Notes: generated by a model not told the origin, from the letters alone. A DNA stretch of 64,000 bases from Patiria miniata (GCF_015706575.1 NW_024037058.1:12669547-12733546), one strand, 5' to 3'; counted from the stretch's first letter, positions 46,501 through 55,282 are shown. Numbers and translations are program-made.

Positions 46501-49500
46501 AAAACACCTGGCTGTTTCGGCATTTAGTTATACATGTATTGCATTTGTATGTCATGTTATAGACTGATAGGACACGTACATGTGCAGTAGAAAGTTGTAG
46601 AGTGATCAGGAGCAATAGTTCTGTAGATATAGGCCAAATAGAAAAATGCATCTTTAATGTGACGTCACGTCATGTGATGACGTCATCATGACATCACTTC
46701 AATTTTCATCTAAAACTCATCCCGGCTTAGGCTCGTACCAAGTGACAACGAAATTGGACATATAGTTCTAGTGCAGACATAGGCCATACAAAAATGTACC
46801 TTTAATGTTACATCACACAATGTGTGATGACGTCATGATTATGTCACTTAACAATTCATCTGTAACACATCCCAGTCTAGTACATACCAAGTTATAACCA
46901 AATCAGGCCTATATAGTTCTATCGATATAGGCCTTAAAAAAATGCATTTTTAATGTGACGTCACATGACACATGATGACGTCATCGTTTGTCACTTAAAT
47001 TGTTATCTACAACACATCCCGGTTTGGGCATACCAAGTTACAACCAACTCGGAGCTACATGCATATAGTTCTGCAGATATAGGTCTTAGAATAAATGCAC
47101 CTTTAATGTCACATGACATAAAACGTGATGAAAGCAGCATAACGAATCTTCAGTTTTCATCTATAACACATCCCGGTCTAGGTACATATAACCAACTTTC
47201 AACCCAATTGGACCTGTAGTTCTGTAGATATAGGCCTTCAAAATATGCTCCTTTAATGTGATGTCAAGTGACTCACGATGACGTCAATGTTTGGCACACA
47301 TCTGCCTGTGCTGGTCTATGTGGGTGTGTGCCAAGTATAAAGACAATCGGATTGATGTAACGTACATACAATGCTATGGGCATGACTGAAAAAAAAAATT
47401 CTGTTTCGGCAAAGGTGCTGAAACAGCCAATTATCGCTTCACAATTATTATCCCTAGTCATCAGGAATGAGACCCTTTTTCTGCAGCAGCTCGAGATCAG
47501 CGCAATTTGGTCGCTACATTGTACCTTCACAGGTACCCATTTATACTCCTGGGTGGAGAGAGGCAATTGTAGTAAAGTGTCACATGCATTGTAATACACG
47601 TTTGAACAGTACTTCATTTTGTTTTTCTTTTTCAGGGTGGGATGTATGTCTTTAAGCTGTATGACCATTATTCCGCCAGTTATCCATTGTTCCTGATTGG
47701 TGCAGTGGAAGCAGCTGTGATAGCATGGGTGTATGGTACGTAGCACACAGCCATAAAGGGTGCAACTCAGTAAATAGGCCAAAAATCTGTCGGCCGAGCT
47801 CTTAAATAATTGCTTTACATTTGTTTCCAGTAAGCCATTTGTGAGAGACCTATTCCCTTTGAGATTTAAATTTGAAAAAAAAAAATCTGGTACACTGACT
47901 TGCTCAGAATGCTAAGCACATTTTAACATTGAATTCTCCAGACCAAAGACACTGTTGCTAATCACATGATTTGGGGCAAGCTCTTGCATAGTTACGAAAG
48001 AGACGCTCCGCACTAATACATTGTTCACAATTGGTAAGAAAGGCTCAAAGACACCAGACCATGCCAGAGCTGGGCATTGCTAGTATAAGGCTTGCCCCGA
48101 ATCACGTGATATAGTAATAGTCTCTTTGGTCGGGAGAATGCAAAGCTAAACGTGCAAAGGGTTAGATTAAGTCAGCGTTCCAGATTTTATTTAAATTTAA
48201 CTTGCAAATGGCTTATTCTGAGCATTTCAGATGCAATTTGGTACGAAAGGGGTGCTATTAAACCATGTTGCAGAGAGATCCTTTTTTTTCAAAATGGCTA
48301 CTTTTCCAGTTTGGGAAATATCATTCGTTTTAAGGGTGGTCTTTTTTGGGTGAAAATTTCTCCAAAAAGTCATTGGTCAACCCATCAAATATTGAAAGGA
48401 AAACGAAAGATGACATGTTGATCATCATATATCTGTGCAGCCTGAACACCTGTGAGAGTTCGGAGTATTTTTAAAAGAATTTTGAAGTATAGAGAAGTGA
48501 GCATACTATGGCCGTACAATTCACAAAAGCCCCCCATCAATGGCCAAAGCATTGTGCAAGCATAGGTGCAAGCTATCGTACAAAACAAGTGCCCATGATG
48601 GATTATCTGAACAATAGCTGGCACAATGCCTTCAACCATTGAAGGGGGCCTCCATGAGCTCCGAATCATCTATACCTGGAATTGTTTTTTGTCAAGATTT
48701 TTTTAAAAGGTTTTCTGGTTCGACTTTCCAAAAGTGAAAGGTACTTACACTGTACACATAACTTCAGTTTGCATAGCCGCCAACTATTACGAAATCATCG
48801 TAATGATTACGAATTAATGAAAAAGAAATACAAAAATACGAATTCACTCTTGAAAATTACGCATTTCAACCAAATGCAGAATTAAGTCAAGGCATTCGGG
48901 TGGATACTTTTTTTCTCGTGTACTTACGTTGATTTCATTGCAAACAAAACCGAAACACAGAAAAATCGGTAGTATAAGTATCAATGTACTGATATTACCT
49001 TGTTTTCATTGCAACAAAACCGAAACGCCGAAAAATCCGTTTGTATGGAGTACCGAAGTGAATACGTCACGCGCACAAAATGTGTGTAAAAAGAAATTAG
49101 CCTGTGATTCAGCCCGAGAACCAACACGCGCGCGTACTCCATTCGTTTGCACTACACTTTCTGGTTCTAAATGACGTCACACTTTGGTACTCCATAGTAT
49201 TGATGTTGCAGCACTTGTTTTGCAAGGTACCGGTATATGTCGACAGCATACATGTACATGTATGTTCATCGCACGCGGCGGCCGTAATGGTATTGTGATA
49301 CGTGATATTGGTATAGTTGGTACATGCACTGTTATTTTTAGTATGTCCGCGTAGTTGAAAATGCATGACCGTACGGGTCACTTGCTAATTGGAATTTTGA
49401 AAAGTTGGCAGCTATGACTTTGTATGACCAGGGTTTCAATTCACTTTGTCAAATAATTGTGTTCATAACAGTATTGGAAAAGATTTCTCCTGTCTTCATA

Positions 49501-52137
49501 ACAGGAGTGGAAAAGAATTTTCCTGTCTGCTAATATAAGTCCGCTACATAATACATGTATATTCTTTAACATAGAAATTACATGCACTTTAGATTGACGT
49601 GGTTGCGTTATTTCAGGTGCCAACCGATTCTATGACAATCTGGAATATATGATTGGCTATCGTCCCTTTATCTGGTTCAAGATCTGCTGGCAATTCCTCA
49701 TACCTCTGGTTGCATTGGTAAGTATGTTCGTAATTTGGCAGCATAAACTATATTGTACTACATGTACATACACACGTATGTACAAAATGTAGTTGATTAT
49801 ATGTCCGAGCAGTTCTGGTGTCTAATTTCACCTTTTGCCAAACTACAGCTGTAAAAAAAAATTGAAGATAAAAGATTCCATTCTATTCCAATCTTTTAAT
49901 TCAAATTTTAATTTCATCATGATTGATAATTTTTAAATTAAAATTCAGCAGTGTATAGCCAGCTTCATGTACATGTACATATGAAGAACTGGTTCTGTTA
50001 AATGTGTTGCCCATCTGAGAACAGAGACTAAGAGAATGGCATGTTGGTGTTCAGACACTTTTTTTATCTGTTGGTTAATCTAAGTCAGTTATGCATAAAT
50101 CTTTCAATCCCTTATTACGGAAAACCTGTGTAAATTAAATGTTCATGCCATCAGATCCCACGCCTAGAGTATCCCATATTGATTTGCATATTGTAGTGTG
50201 CTAATTACAACCAGAATGGTAGTCTGCATAACATTGCGTATCATCACATCAGCGATTTTATCCGAATGTCCTTTGACCTGAACTACTTCATCGAGATATC
50301 GAACTGGCTTTTCAGGACATCAACGGTTGGGTACTCGAGTACCCGGTTCTGATGCCCAGCCCTAGCTTTGATACCAGTCAAAAGCGCTATCCGCTCCGTT
50401 CATAAGTACCCCCTCACCGGCAAAGAGAGTACAGTTGGGGGTGACCGACCGACGCCATCTTGCCTGACTGCATTATTGGCCACTGCGTGTACATAGTTCA
50501 AATCCCCTGGTGTACGTGCGTCACACACAAGGAACAGTGCGCGTCAACCAGCGAAATGTCCCGCCCATGGGACGTCGTTGCTAGGTAAAAGGGCGCCCTC
50601 TTTCGTCGGCGCACGGAGCCCATATAAGTATCCATTATGAAAGTACATGTGTGTGGGACCAGGAGTCCAGCTGCAAGTACTGTCCAACTGAAAGGGTTCA
50701 TGACCATAGAGCTATATTAAATTAGTTGAGCGCTAACTCGATGTACAAAGTAATGCCCTGATGGGCGCATCCATGTTTGTGCACAAACCTATGGAGACCT
50801 AGAAATTTTGTACGGCTTTTGTACGGCTATTTGTATATCTGCGTTTGTATTCCATACCGGTGCGTCATCGAAGCCGATACAACCGAAACGCACGATCAGC
50901 AAATGAGCGTTTCATTTTGCTCTACGCAAACAGCGCAACGTGTGCATGCACGTCCCTCCGCTGCAGATGCTTTTCGCCGTGACGTTTTTTTAACCATCAT
51001 GACGCGCTCAAGTTGTTTGCGTATGTTCTACTTGCGCGTTGCATTTAGAGTACACTTTTAAAATTCAATCCATCTATTTTGATTGTGTTCTACGCACACG
51101 CACATAAATTCAAAATGTCTGCGCCCAGAGCGGCTTCAAAGCGTCTCCGCGTGCAATAATGAGGAGTTAGCGCTCTAGTAATTTAATATAGCTCTATGTT
51201 CATGACCTTGAGAGTTTGCAGGATTGGGTCCCATGCATGTTCTTGTATGTTGATTCTTTCTTCAATAGGGCATCTTAGTCTTTGCTTTGGTGAAGCATGA
51301 ACCGATGGAATACAACGGCTACTCCTACCCGCTGTGGGGCACCCTCATCGGTTGGGCATTGTCTGTCTTGTCTGTTATTCTGATCCCCATTACATGCTGT
51401 GTGTTGCTGCTTCGATCAAAAGGGAGTTTACGAGAGGTGAGTGTGACTACATGTCAATGTGAATTGTACTGAGCAGGAACAGTAGATGCTGTTGCAACTA
51501 CTGGGCATGTGAGCCCAAAGTTGCAGTTTGGGTGCACACAGGCTCATATGCATAAACCAACCAATAGGACAGGCCCCGCATCAATTTGAAAAGCAGATGG
51601 CCCGTAAATAAGGCTCTTGTGAGAACCAGTATTACATGTACCGGTACCTGCTTAGAACATGTAATAAGAACAATATTCTCAAAAGCGAACAAAGAACTGA
51701 CAGAAATGCAGCACTGCATGGTATTGCCAATGTGGCAGGGCCAAGTTTCACTTGTATTTTCAAAGCTTTTTTTTGTGTTTTTCTTAGTGTTTTTAATAAA
51801 GTAGCACCCCTGAATAAATCTGGGTAAAATTACTGTTCACTATTAACTTTATGTCACCAGTCAATGCCTGTTTAAACTTTTTCTTTTACCCTGGGACAAG
51901 GACATTCGGCATGAAATAAATGACTCAAAACATGTCTTGTTGTCATACATGAACATGTTGTGACATGTACATTTACAGCGTTGGTGCATCTTGACCACAC
52001 CACGCCTGAAACCACACCAGATGCGACCCACCACCGACACCAGCAAAGATCCAGTCAACTTGGTCTCCTACAAAGAGTACCCTAAGGAAGACGGGAGCCT
52101 GTCTGAGAAGGAGAGACTGGAGCTAGGCCTGGGTTGA
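31380..52137 (+). CDS. SLC6-family Na+/Cl- dependent GABA/taurine-type transporter (whole gene span, 14 coding exons)
   Basis: Exons: 31380-31596, 32577-32708, 36905-37071, 38919-39100, 39743-39875, 40626-40760, 41562-41665, 43779-43903, 44047-44159, 46103-46240, 47636-47735, 49617-49717, 51269-51436, 51979-52137. All have GT..AG borders and compatible phases, giving 657 residues. It is a plasma-membrane symporter with 12 membrane segments of the LeuT fold. Seen are [14 protein letters not shown] (TM1), NQYYIV (TM3), [12 protein letters not shown] (TM6), NCCTS (TM7) and GLDSQ (TM8). The Gln, Ser, Asn and Ser used for chloride in GAT1-like carriers are present. The large second outer loop has two Cys and several N-x-T sites. 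[13 protein letters not shown] and [15 protein letters not shown] point to the GABA/taurine/betaine/creatine branch, not monoamine carriers. Exact substrate is not readable. The start could lie further upstream. Confidence 0.93.
31609..32002 (-). repeat. Dispersed repeat, copy 1 (inverted relative to 39113-39585)
   Basis: TCATTTCAGGAAGACA..TTTAGGGGTTTTCTGTTC, GACATCACACTTTTGCTCAT and TTTGGTGCC-complement words appear in the same order in reverse at 39113-39585. It lies in SLC6 intron 1 and begins 13 bases after the exon. Confidence 0.6.
32004..32516 (+). mobile_element. TTAA-family MITE, copy B
   Basis: Very similar to the 11518-12031 copy throughout, including the 28-bp CGGCCG palindrome and the GTCTGGTTCCCTGAC pair. 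The right end is before TTAA (32517-32520). The left end joins the dispersed repeat at ACAT without TTAA, so its first flank is altered. It lies in SLC6 intron 1. Confidence 0.8.
32577..32708 (+). CDS. SLC6 exon 2: TM2
   Basis: Acceptor CTTCTTGCAG, donor CAGG|GTAAAG. It encodes [20 protein letters not shown], then [11 protein letters not shown], the conserved TM2 and first inner loop. The Tyr of IPYF is one of the chloride-site residues in GAT1-like transporters. Confidence 0.95.
34226..34870 (+). mobile_element. SINE split by two younger insertions
   Basis: SINE body words run at 34226-34300 (GGCCTCATGGTCTGGGGCA, ACTCATTGCTTCTTTCCACC), resume at 34493-34548 (AGCTGTATACTCCCCAGGGA) and again at 34803-34870 (CCAATGATCAGGGGTAGTAA..). 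The gaps are filled by a reversed TTAA-family MITE fragment (34306-34486) and a hAT-like MITE (34549-34802). Confidence 0.7.
34549..34802. mobile_element. 254-bp hAT-like MITE inside the SINE
   Basis: The ends are CAGGGGCGGATCTAGG and CTGGATCCGCCCTTG. The flanks AATTGGTC (34541-34548) and AATTTGTC (34803-34810) form an 8-bp duplication with one mismatch. Related elements are at 37889-38182 and 42031-42337. Confidence 0.8.
36905..37071 (+). CDS. SLC6 exon 3: TM3
   Basis: Acceptor TATCTTGCAG, donor GAG|GTGATG. It encodes [32 protein letters not shown], then the start of the large outer loop with the first conserved Cys ([13 protein letters not shown]). The Tyr pair in NQYYIV includes the substrate-contact Tyr of the family. 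The donor GTGATG is weaker than the others. Confidence 0.93.
37690..37826 (+). repeat. CAAGGC minisatellite
   Basis: Units of CCCTCAAGGCCAAGG.. with 6-bp AAGGCC subrepeats, ending with CAAGCCTCGAGGCC. A second array of the same unit, also with CAAGCCTCGAGGCC, is at 38757-38880 in the same intron. It is open in several frames, so the apparent ORFs are not genes. Confidence 0.8.
37889..38182 (-). mobile_element. hAT-like MITE with 8-bp duplication
   Basis: The left end is GCAAGGGCGGATCCAGAACA and the right end is a degraded complement (..TTATCTGCCCTT). ATCATCAC repeats at 37881-37888 and 38183-38190. The interior contains G-runs and a GAAAAGATGGTGGTGTAC word shared, inverted, with the 34549 and 42031 copies. 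It lies in SLC6 intron 3. Confidence 0.75.
38757..38880 (+). repeat. Second CAAGGC minisatellite array
   Basis: GGCCAAGGCCAAGG units, a CAAGCCTCGAGGCC junction word as in the first array, and two GCCTTAAGGCAG-like units. It ends about 40 bases before exon 4. Confidence 0.75.
38919..39100 (+). CDS. SLC6 exon 4: second extracellular loop
   Basis: Acceptor TTTTCTAG, donor GGGA|GTAAGT. It encodes [20 protein letters not shown].. to VQEFWE. Five N-x-S/T sites (NYT, NGT, NYT, NLT, NET) mark it as the glycosylated outer loop. EFWE is the conserved end before TM4. Confidence 0.93.
39113..39585 (+). repeat. Dispersed repeat, copy 2, carrying an 86-bp palindrome
   Basis: Starts AAGGGCCTGTGCAATGTAAT and ends ..AAACTGTCTTCCTGAAATGA. 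It is the reverse-oriented match of 31609-32002. The palindromic element at 39225-39310 interrupts it. It lies in SLC6 intron 4. Confidence 0.6.
39225..39310. mobile_element. 86-bp palindromic mini-element with 9-bp target duplication
   Basis: The two 43-base halves are inverted copies with one mismatch and no spacer (centre TCATGA). GTTCTTATG occurs exactly on both sides (39216-39224 and 39311-39319). The outer half of each arm (TAGCTGGAGT..CCAGCCCT then ..TTTTATCATTGGGTTGTC) matches the ends of the 947-bp foldback at 24367-25313, so this is its minimal deletion form. Confidence 0.88.
39743..39875 (+). CDS. SLC6 exon 5: TM4
   Basis: Acceptor TTTTTTCTTGAAAG, donor AAG|GTAAAT. It encodes [20 protein letters not shown] and [20 protein letters not shown], then SSGK, the usual TM4 and cytosolic turn. 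Phases join exons 4 and 6 without a break. Confidence 0.93.
40626..40760 (+). CDS. SLC6 exon 6: TM5
   Basis: Acceptor TTTCTGCACAG, donor CAG|GTACAA. It encodes [20 protein letters not shown], then [16 protein letters not shown], the TM5 and outer loop 3 signature shared by neurotransmitter and taurine-type carriers. Confidence 0.95.
41562..41665 (+). CDS. SLC6 exon 7: TM6
   Basis: Acceptor CTTCTGTAG, donor ACAG|GTATGA. It encodes [18 protein letters not shown] and [16 protein letters not shown]. The Gln and Ser of SQIFYS are chloride-site residues, and the unwound AVGFG part of TM6 faces the substrate. Confidence 0.95.
42031..42337 (+). mobile_element. hAT-like MITE, third copy
   Basis: CAAGGGCGGATCCAGG at the left and CTGGATCCGTCCTTG at the right are inverted. 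It has the CACCACCATCTTTTCC word of the other copies. The flanks show no clear 8-bp duplication. It lies in SLC6 intron 7. Confidence 0.7.
42455..43243. mobile_element. Pogo/Tigger-like MITE, TA-flanked
   Basis: CAGTGGAACGCCGCCATACC at the left is inverted at the right (..AAAAGCGGCGTTCCACTA), and TA lies on both sides (42453-42454, 43244-43245). CAGTGGAACGCC-type ends with TA duplication fit the pogo branch of Tc1/mariner. It contains a nested element at 42641-42999. Confidence 0.65.
42641..42999. mobile_element. Nested MITE with CAGGGTTCGAC / GTCGAACACTG ends
   Basis: Inverted ends, then repeated ACTAGCC..GGGCTA words in both halves. The flanking 8-mers match at only 5 of 8 positions, so hAT membership is only suggested. 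Confidence 0.5.
43471..43685. repeat. One-armed copy of the TGGGTCATTCCAC foldback family
   Basis: The sequence is nearly the same as 18958-19165 (GTGTCA.TGTTACGTC to GTGGAATGACCCA complement type end), without the other arm. It lies in SLC6 intron 7, about 95 bases before exon 8. Confidence 0.7.
43779..43903 (+). CDS. SLC6 exon 8: TM7
   Basis: Acceptor ACTATTGACAG, donor CAG|GTAACG. It encodes [20 protein letters not shown] and [21 protein letters not shown]. Asn and the last Ser of NCCTS correspond to chloride/sodium ligands in TM7. Confidence 0.95.
43916..43960 (+). repeat. Short dispersed repeat, also at 45297-45341
   Basis: AACCATTGCTATG..CACACTATTGTTAAAAG then TGTGGATTC occurs in both places almost identically, on either side of exon 9. 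Confidence 0.6.
44047..44159 (+). CDS. SLC6 exon 9: outer loop 4 and TM8
   Basis: Acceptor TACATATAG, donor CAG|GTACAT. It encodes [20 protein letters not shown] and [18 protein letters not shown]. Asp and Ser of GLDSQ form the second sodium site. The usual Glu of AYPEA is Lys here, as related residues vary in taurine-type carriers. Confidence 0.95.
44238..44615. repeat. Foldback element of about 380 bp
   Basis: The left half (AGGATATGAAAGCCCAATGC.., AGCTTTCTTTTAGTACAAGA, CACAACCACC) is inverted in the right half (GGTGGTTGTG, TCTTGTACTAAAAGAAAGCT, TTGGGCTTTCATATCCT). The spacer is about 60 bases. No target duplication is clear. It lies in SLC6 intron 9. Confidence 0.75.
44858..45293. repeat. 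Composite of two hairpin MITEs
   Basis: 44858-44957 is an inverted pair with ends AATAATGAATGTTT and AAACATTCATTATT around GTGCAATGG..AAGAATAATTTCAT arms. Next to it, 44962-45287 has the CATCTGATTGGT ends of the 13014-13220 MITE and a central GTGCAATGGAAGTTCTATT hairpin. The same pairing of parts occurs near 13014-13260. Confidence 0.6.
45332..45970. repeat. Cluster of GTGTGGATTCG / CGAATCCACAC inverted words
   Basis: At least five copies of AGTGTGGATTC and its complement flank 45332-45440 and 45885-45965, each pair forming a hairpin through TAATTACGAATCC. Between them, GTTGCAACCTGACGCCACTT (about 45642) is inverted at about 45815. It lies in SLC6 intron 9. Confidence 0.5.
46103..46240 (+). 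CDS. SLC6 exon 10: TM9
   Basis: Acceptor CTTTTTGTGCAG, donor AAT|GTAAGC. It encodes [20 protein letters not shown], then [20 protein letters not shown] and LIFVTN. VEG..TALVD and RR.E.F are family hallmarks before TM9. Confidence 0.95.
46618..47360 (+). repeat. About 150-bp tandem repeat, roughly five units, with TGACGTCA-like sites
   Basis: Units begin at 46618, 46765, 46916, 47068 and 47219 (GTTCT..GATATAGGCC), then CCTTTAATGTGACGTCA-like, then GATGACGTCA, then ACACATCCCGGTCTAGG and CATACCAAGTT. Spacing is 147-152. Most units keep one or two TGACGTCA or near matches, the CREB/ATF palindrome. It lies in SLC6 intron 10. Confidence 0.85.
47529..47586 (-). mobile_element. SINE body fragment
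   Basis: GGTACCCATTTATACTCCTG then GGTGGAGAGAGGCAATTG is the reverse complement of the conserved SINE centre. The tRNA head is absent. It lies about 50 bases before exon 11. Confidence 0.65.
47636..47735 (+). CDS. SLC6 exon 11: TM10
   Basis: Acceptor TTTTTCTTTTTCAG, donor TATG|GTACGT. It encodes [20 protein letters not shown] and [23 protein letters not shown] is the TM10 motif of GABA/taurine-type carriers. Confidence 0.95.
47932..48139. repeat. MITE with ATTCTCCAGACCAAAGA inverted ends
   Basis: The left end (ATTCTCCAGACCAAAGACAC .. AATCACATGATTTGGGGCAA) is inverted at the right (TTGCCCCGAATCACGTGAT .. TCTCTTTGGTCGGGAGAAT). It lies in SLC6 intron 11. Confidence 0.65.
48140..49616 (+). other. 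Remainder of SLC6 intron 11
   Basis: AT-rich sequence. ATTGCAAACAAAACCGAAAC..CGAAAAATC occurs twice about 65 bases apart (about 48938 and 49008). No exon or gene is supported. Confidence 0.5.
49617..49717 (+). CDS. SLC6 exon 12: TM11
   Basis: Acceptor GTTATTTCAG, donor TTG|GTAAGT. It encodes [20 protein letters not shown] and [25 protein letters not shown] is the inner-loop signature of the SLC6 GABA/taurine/creatine group. Confidence 0.95.
50388..50632 (+). repeat. Dispersed element with GCTCCGTGCAC-type ends
   Basis: CTATCCGCTCCGTTCATAAG at the left and GGGCGCCCTCTTTCGTCGGC..GCACGGAGCCC at the right. A reversed relative is at 58776-59103 and a left-end fragment at 41921-42000 (GGGCTCCGTGCACAAGTACC). 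The family is unknown. Confidence 0.5.
50706..51197. mobile_element. 492-bp inverted-repeat element with 10-bp target duplication
   Basis: ATAGAGCTATATTAAATTA..AGCGCTAACTC at the left is inverted at the right. GTTCATGACC repeats exactly at 50696-50705 and 51198-51207. A 9-11 bp duplication suggests a Mutator-like non-autonomous element. It lies in SLC6 intron 12, about 60 bases before exon 13. Confidence 0.8.
51269..51436 (+). CDS. SLC6 exon 13: TM12
   Basis: Acceptor CTTTCTTCAATAG, donor GAG|GTGAGT. It encodes [40 protein letters not shown] and [24 protein letters not shown] is the outer loop 6/TM12 motif, and KGSL-R is the start of the cytosolic tail. Confidence 0.95.
51979..52137 (+). CDS. 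SLC6 exon 14: cytosolic C-tail
   Basis: Acceptor ACATTTACAG, phase 0, stop TGA at 52135-52137. It encodes [17 protein letters not shown] and ends [15 protein letters not shown] resembles the taurine/creatine-type carriers after TM12. No PDZ-ligand terminus is evident. Confidence 0.93.
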   Translation, partial: RWCILTTPRLKPHQMRPTTDTSKDPVNLVSYKEYPKEDGSLSEKERLELGLG

Positions 52138-54424
52138 ATACATTTAGTTTTACAAGGGAACCATTTCAGTATCGGCGAATGACTAAATGTAATGGTAAAG
52201 GATACAACCAATTCAAATGACAGTTGTTGACTAGTGGTGTGCATTTACGGGTAGTACAGGAACCCGGTACCCTATGGAAGTAAAACACAGGTACCAGGGT
52301 AGCCATTAAAGAAGCCCAACCCAAAAAATTCAAATCCTATGAATTAGCTTTACGGTGTAAACTGCAACTTTCGCAAGCATCATCCATCGCGCATTAAATT
52401 AGGCGTAAACATGAAATCTGTTTTGATTTTCCATGTAGCCTGGTTTTTATGTTGAAAATTCCCCGAAAATGGCTGCTTATTCATTGTCTGAGAAGTTATT
52501 AAGTAATTGGTATTTGGTTACCCAATCCCATTATCTGGAACCAGTGCCTAGCATCAGCGGTCGAGTACTCGGGTACCCGGTTCCGATGCACACCCCTATT
52601 GTTGACTTTGGCAGGCCAGCCAAGTGAGCAAACTCTAGTGTTGTATGCGAGAAGATAAAAGTACATGTACAATGTACGGTAGACAGATTTGGGGGCATGG
52701 AAGAAATGCCATGGGTTACAATAGGCAGAGCCACGTTTGATGATCAGTGTGAAAGGTGCTTTCCCTCCTGATTGATTTTTGTGATTCTTGTTGAAGTCTA
52801 CAGCCTAGTGTCCTCACAATACCTGACTTACCGACTCCCTGACTGACTCTGGTTGTGATAACTGGTGAACACAGCTAGTCAGTGCTGTCGTATTGGATTA
52901 TCCTGTAATGTGTTATATCAGGCCCATACACTTTTTTCACAATTAAGCCATATTTGAGCGTTTTCCCTGAATTTTGTTTACACATGTACGCGATTTTGTT
53001 GTCACGTGATAATGTCGCACGTGTTTATATACACGCACAAATCAATGAGCACGTTTACATTTACGGGACAAAGTCATGCGACTTATTGTGCTAACTATTT
53101 CAAAAATCCTGCAAAATATCATGTGTTCGTTCACACACACCCGTGTACAACATTGCCGCGCGACAGTCGTTGCAACAAAATCACGTATGTGTAAATAGGC
53201 CTTGTAAACCGTTAACTGGGATGGTGCCAGACTATTTATGCGTTCCAAGCCTAATTTTCAAATTTTTTTTTAAATGTGACTTAAAACAATTAGCGTATCA
53301 TTAATCACAAAATTTTAATTTTTCGTCGGATCAGACTGGTTTAAATTTGTAATAAACTTTATTTCATTACTTTCATTTCTATTCCCAAGTTCCAAAAATG
53401 AAGATTTTACCTCGCTTTCAATATAATATGGCCGACCCGTGAATCAGGCCTATTTGTGTAGACCAGATGCATGAAAAGACTTCCAGTGAATAGCCATTCA
53501 GAATCAATTAAGTAGAATTGTGTGCTCTCTGGGACCAGCTCTACTAGGCTTGCTTTGTCTTGTTTGCAGTCTTTTGTTTCTTCATCACACAAATGCATGC
53601 CCTGTAAGGTTCCGTGTCTGAATGTTCTCCGATCATTTTATTTAGCTGATGCAATCTATGATCACCTAGACGAACATGCTTATACTTTTCAAGAAATGTT
53701 GTTTTGTTACAAAGTATAAATTTGTATCTGGAACCCAAACCAAGAGAATTATAGTATAATTACATTTCTTTAAAAGTTAAGTATATGTGTACGGGTTATT
53801 TTATGTACTCATGTGCAGCACAAAATTAAAGGTACACATCTACCGGTACAAGTACAATGTTCATGTACGTTTGCCTACAGAGTAGTGCAGTTCTACAAAA
53901 TAAAATGAACTCTGTTGTAACATGTACTGTATGTTATTGCATAAACTTTCATATATCTCCAAACAGCATTTTTAGACTAAAGTGTTTTTTTTTTAATTCA
54001 AACATAGGCTATGCACAAAGTGCAAATCTGTGTAAGCATTTGTTAAGATGTTCTCGTTTTAGCAAATGTATAAAAAAAACACGAAAATGTATTCGTTACT
54101 AATAGATTGAAAATGTAATTCAATAACATGGAACAATTTATAATAGAGAACATTTCAACTAGATAAATCTGTTTTACAAAAACTATACTATATTTGGTTA
54201 AACCAAGGATTTATGATTGTACTTTGGAAGTATATCTAATGAGTACTATAATTGAAAGATCTATTTAAAAAATAAATGCATCACAAAAAAATATATCCTC
54301 AACCAAAAAAACCCAATTAAGCTGCTATAATTGGACAATCTGTGCACAGAAGACGAGATTTAAAGAGAGAAAGAATCATGATTTGTTAATATCCCCACTA
54401 CACACATCCTTCATCATTCAATGT
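52138..54424 (+). other. SLC6 3' flank and tail-to-tail intergenic DNA
   Basis: Probably begins with the SLC6 3'UTR. AATAAA at 53351-53356 and ACAAAATAAAATG near 53895 are candidate end signals. No gene is supported. Confidence 0.4.
53351..53356 (+). terminator. Candidate AATAAA polyadenylation signal of SLC6
   Basis: The hexamer lies about 1.2 kb after the SLC6 stop. Others lie further on, so this is a guess from position. Confidence 0.2.
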
Positions 54425-54932
54425 TGAACCCTTTCCTTACCATGGGCGACTTTTGTCGACAAGGAAACCACACACAGAACACACTCGACACAGATTTATT
54501 CACTGCTTTCAGCAAGCTGGCATATTGGTATGTTTTGCCACCCATACATACACCATATTTATCAGATGAAAGAGTGTTTTCGGATCGTTTTAATGATGTA
54601 GTTAATTATAGTGTTGCCATTACAAACATTTAAGAAAAGTGCTTCTTTGAGGTATAGAGTGTCATGTGGTGAAATGGCTTGCAGTTTGATAATGGGACCA
54701 GATACCAAAAAAAAACAGGCATAACTTTCTTATTTTTGCACATTATGGCCTTGGTTTTTACATCAAGAACAATCTTTACACACAACACCATTGATTTTAA
54801 TCACTCCTTGGCGGTGACTTTTCAACTTGTGGGCCATTTCTCATGTTCTAGTGATTTCCGCACGACTGAGCACACAATTTGGTTCCGGGGAGAGCCAAGT
54901 CAATAAACAATGTGGTAAGGAAAGGGTCAAGT
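54425..54932. repeat. Inverted-repeat element with GACCCTTTCCTTACCA ends
   Basis: GAACCCTTTCCTTACCATG at the left and TGTGGTAAGGAAAGGGTC at the right are inverted over about 18 bases. No interior gene is convincing. Confidence 0.55.
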
Positions 54933-55010
54933 TGGGCGACACTACATTCATGGTGAACATGGCACTTTCGATTAAAGCCATGTTCAATGAATATGTGCAC
55001 ATTGTGTTAG

Positions 55011-55236
55011 CTTGACATCAGCTGCCATTACATTGGAACTATGTAATTACTATCAGCAGTACAACATGTAAATTGTGCGTGAATTACATTGAACACTTGG
55101 AGGGACAACTGATTACTACATTGCTTGACATCAGCTGCCATTACATTGGAACTATGTAAATAGTATCAACAGTATAAGATGTAATTGTGCGTGAATTACA
55201 TTGAACACTTGGAGGGACAACTGATTACTACATTAC
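55011..55236 (+). repeat. Tandem duplication, 2 x 113 bp
   Basis: CTTGACATCAGCTGCCATTA begins at 55011 and again at 55124. The two units are nearly identical to ATTACTACATT, with a few substitutions. Confidence 0.85.
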
Positions 55237-55282
55237 TACTATTCTGTATCACTTAACTGGAGAGCTAGTAAAAAACAGTATA

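Noticed and set aside
46618..47360. A CRISPR-like array
   Set aside because: Units are about 150 bp, diverged along their whole length, with no short constant repeat and unique spacers; the DNA is eukaryotic.
47273..47782. 169-codon minus-strand ORF
   Set aside because: It overlaps the real SLC6 exon 11 on the other strand, the tandem array and a SINE fragment.
50777..51061. 94-codon ORF inside the 492-bp element as a transposase
   Set aside because: It is far too short, has no DDE-type motifs, and the element has the size and form of a non-autonomous copy.
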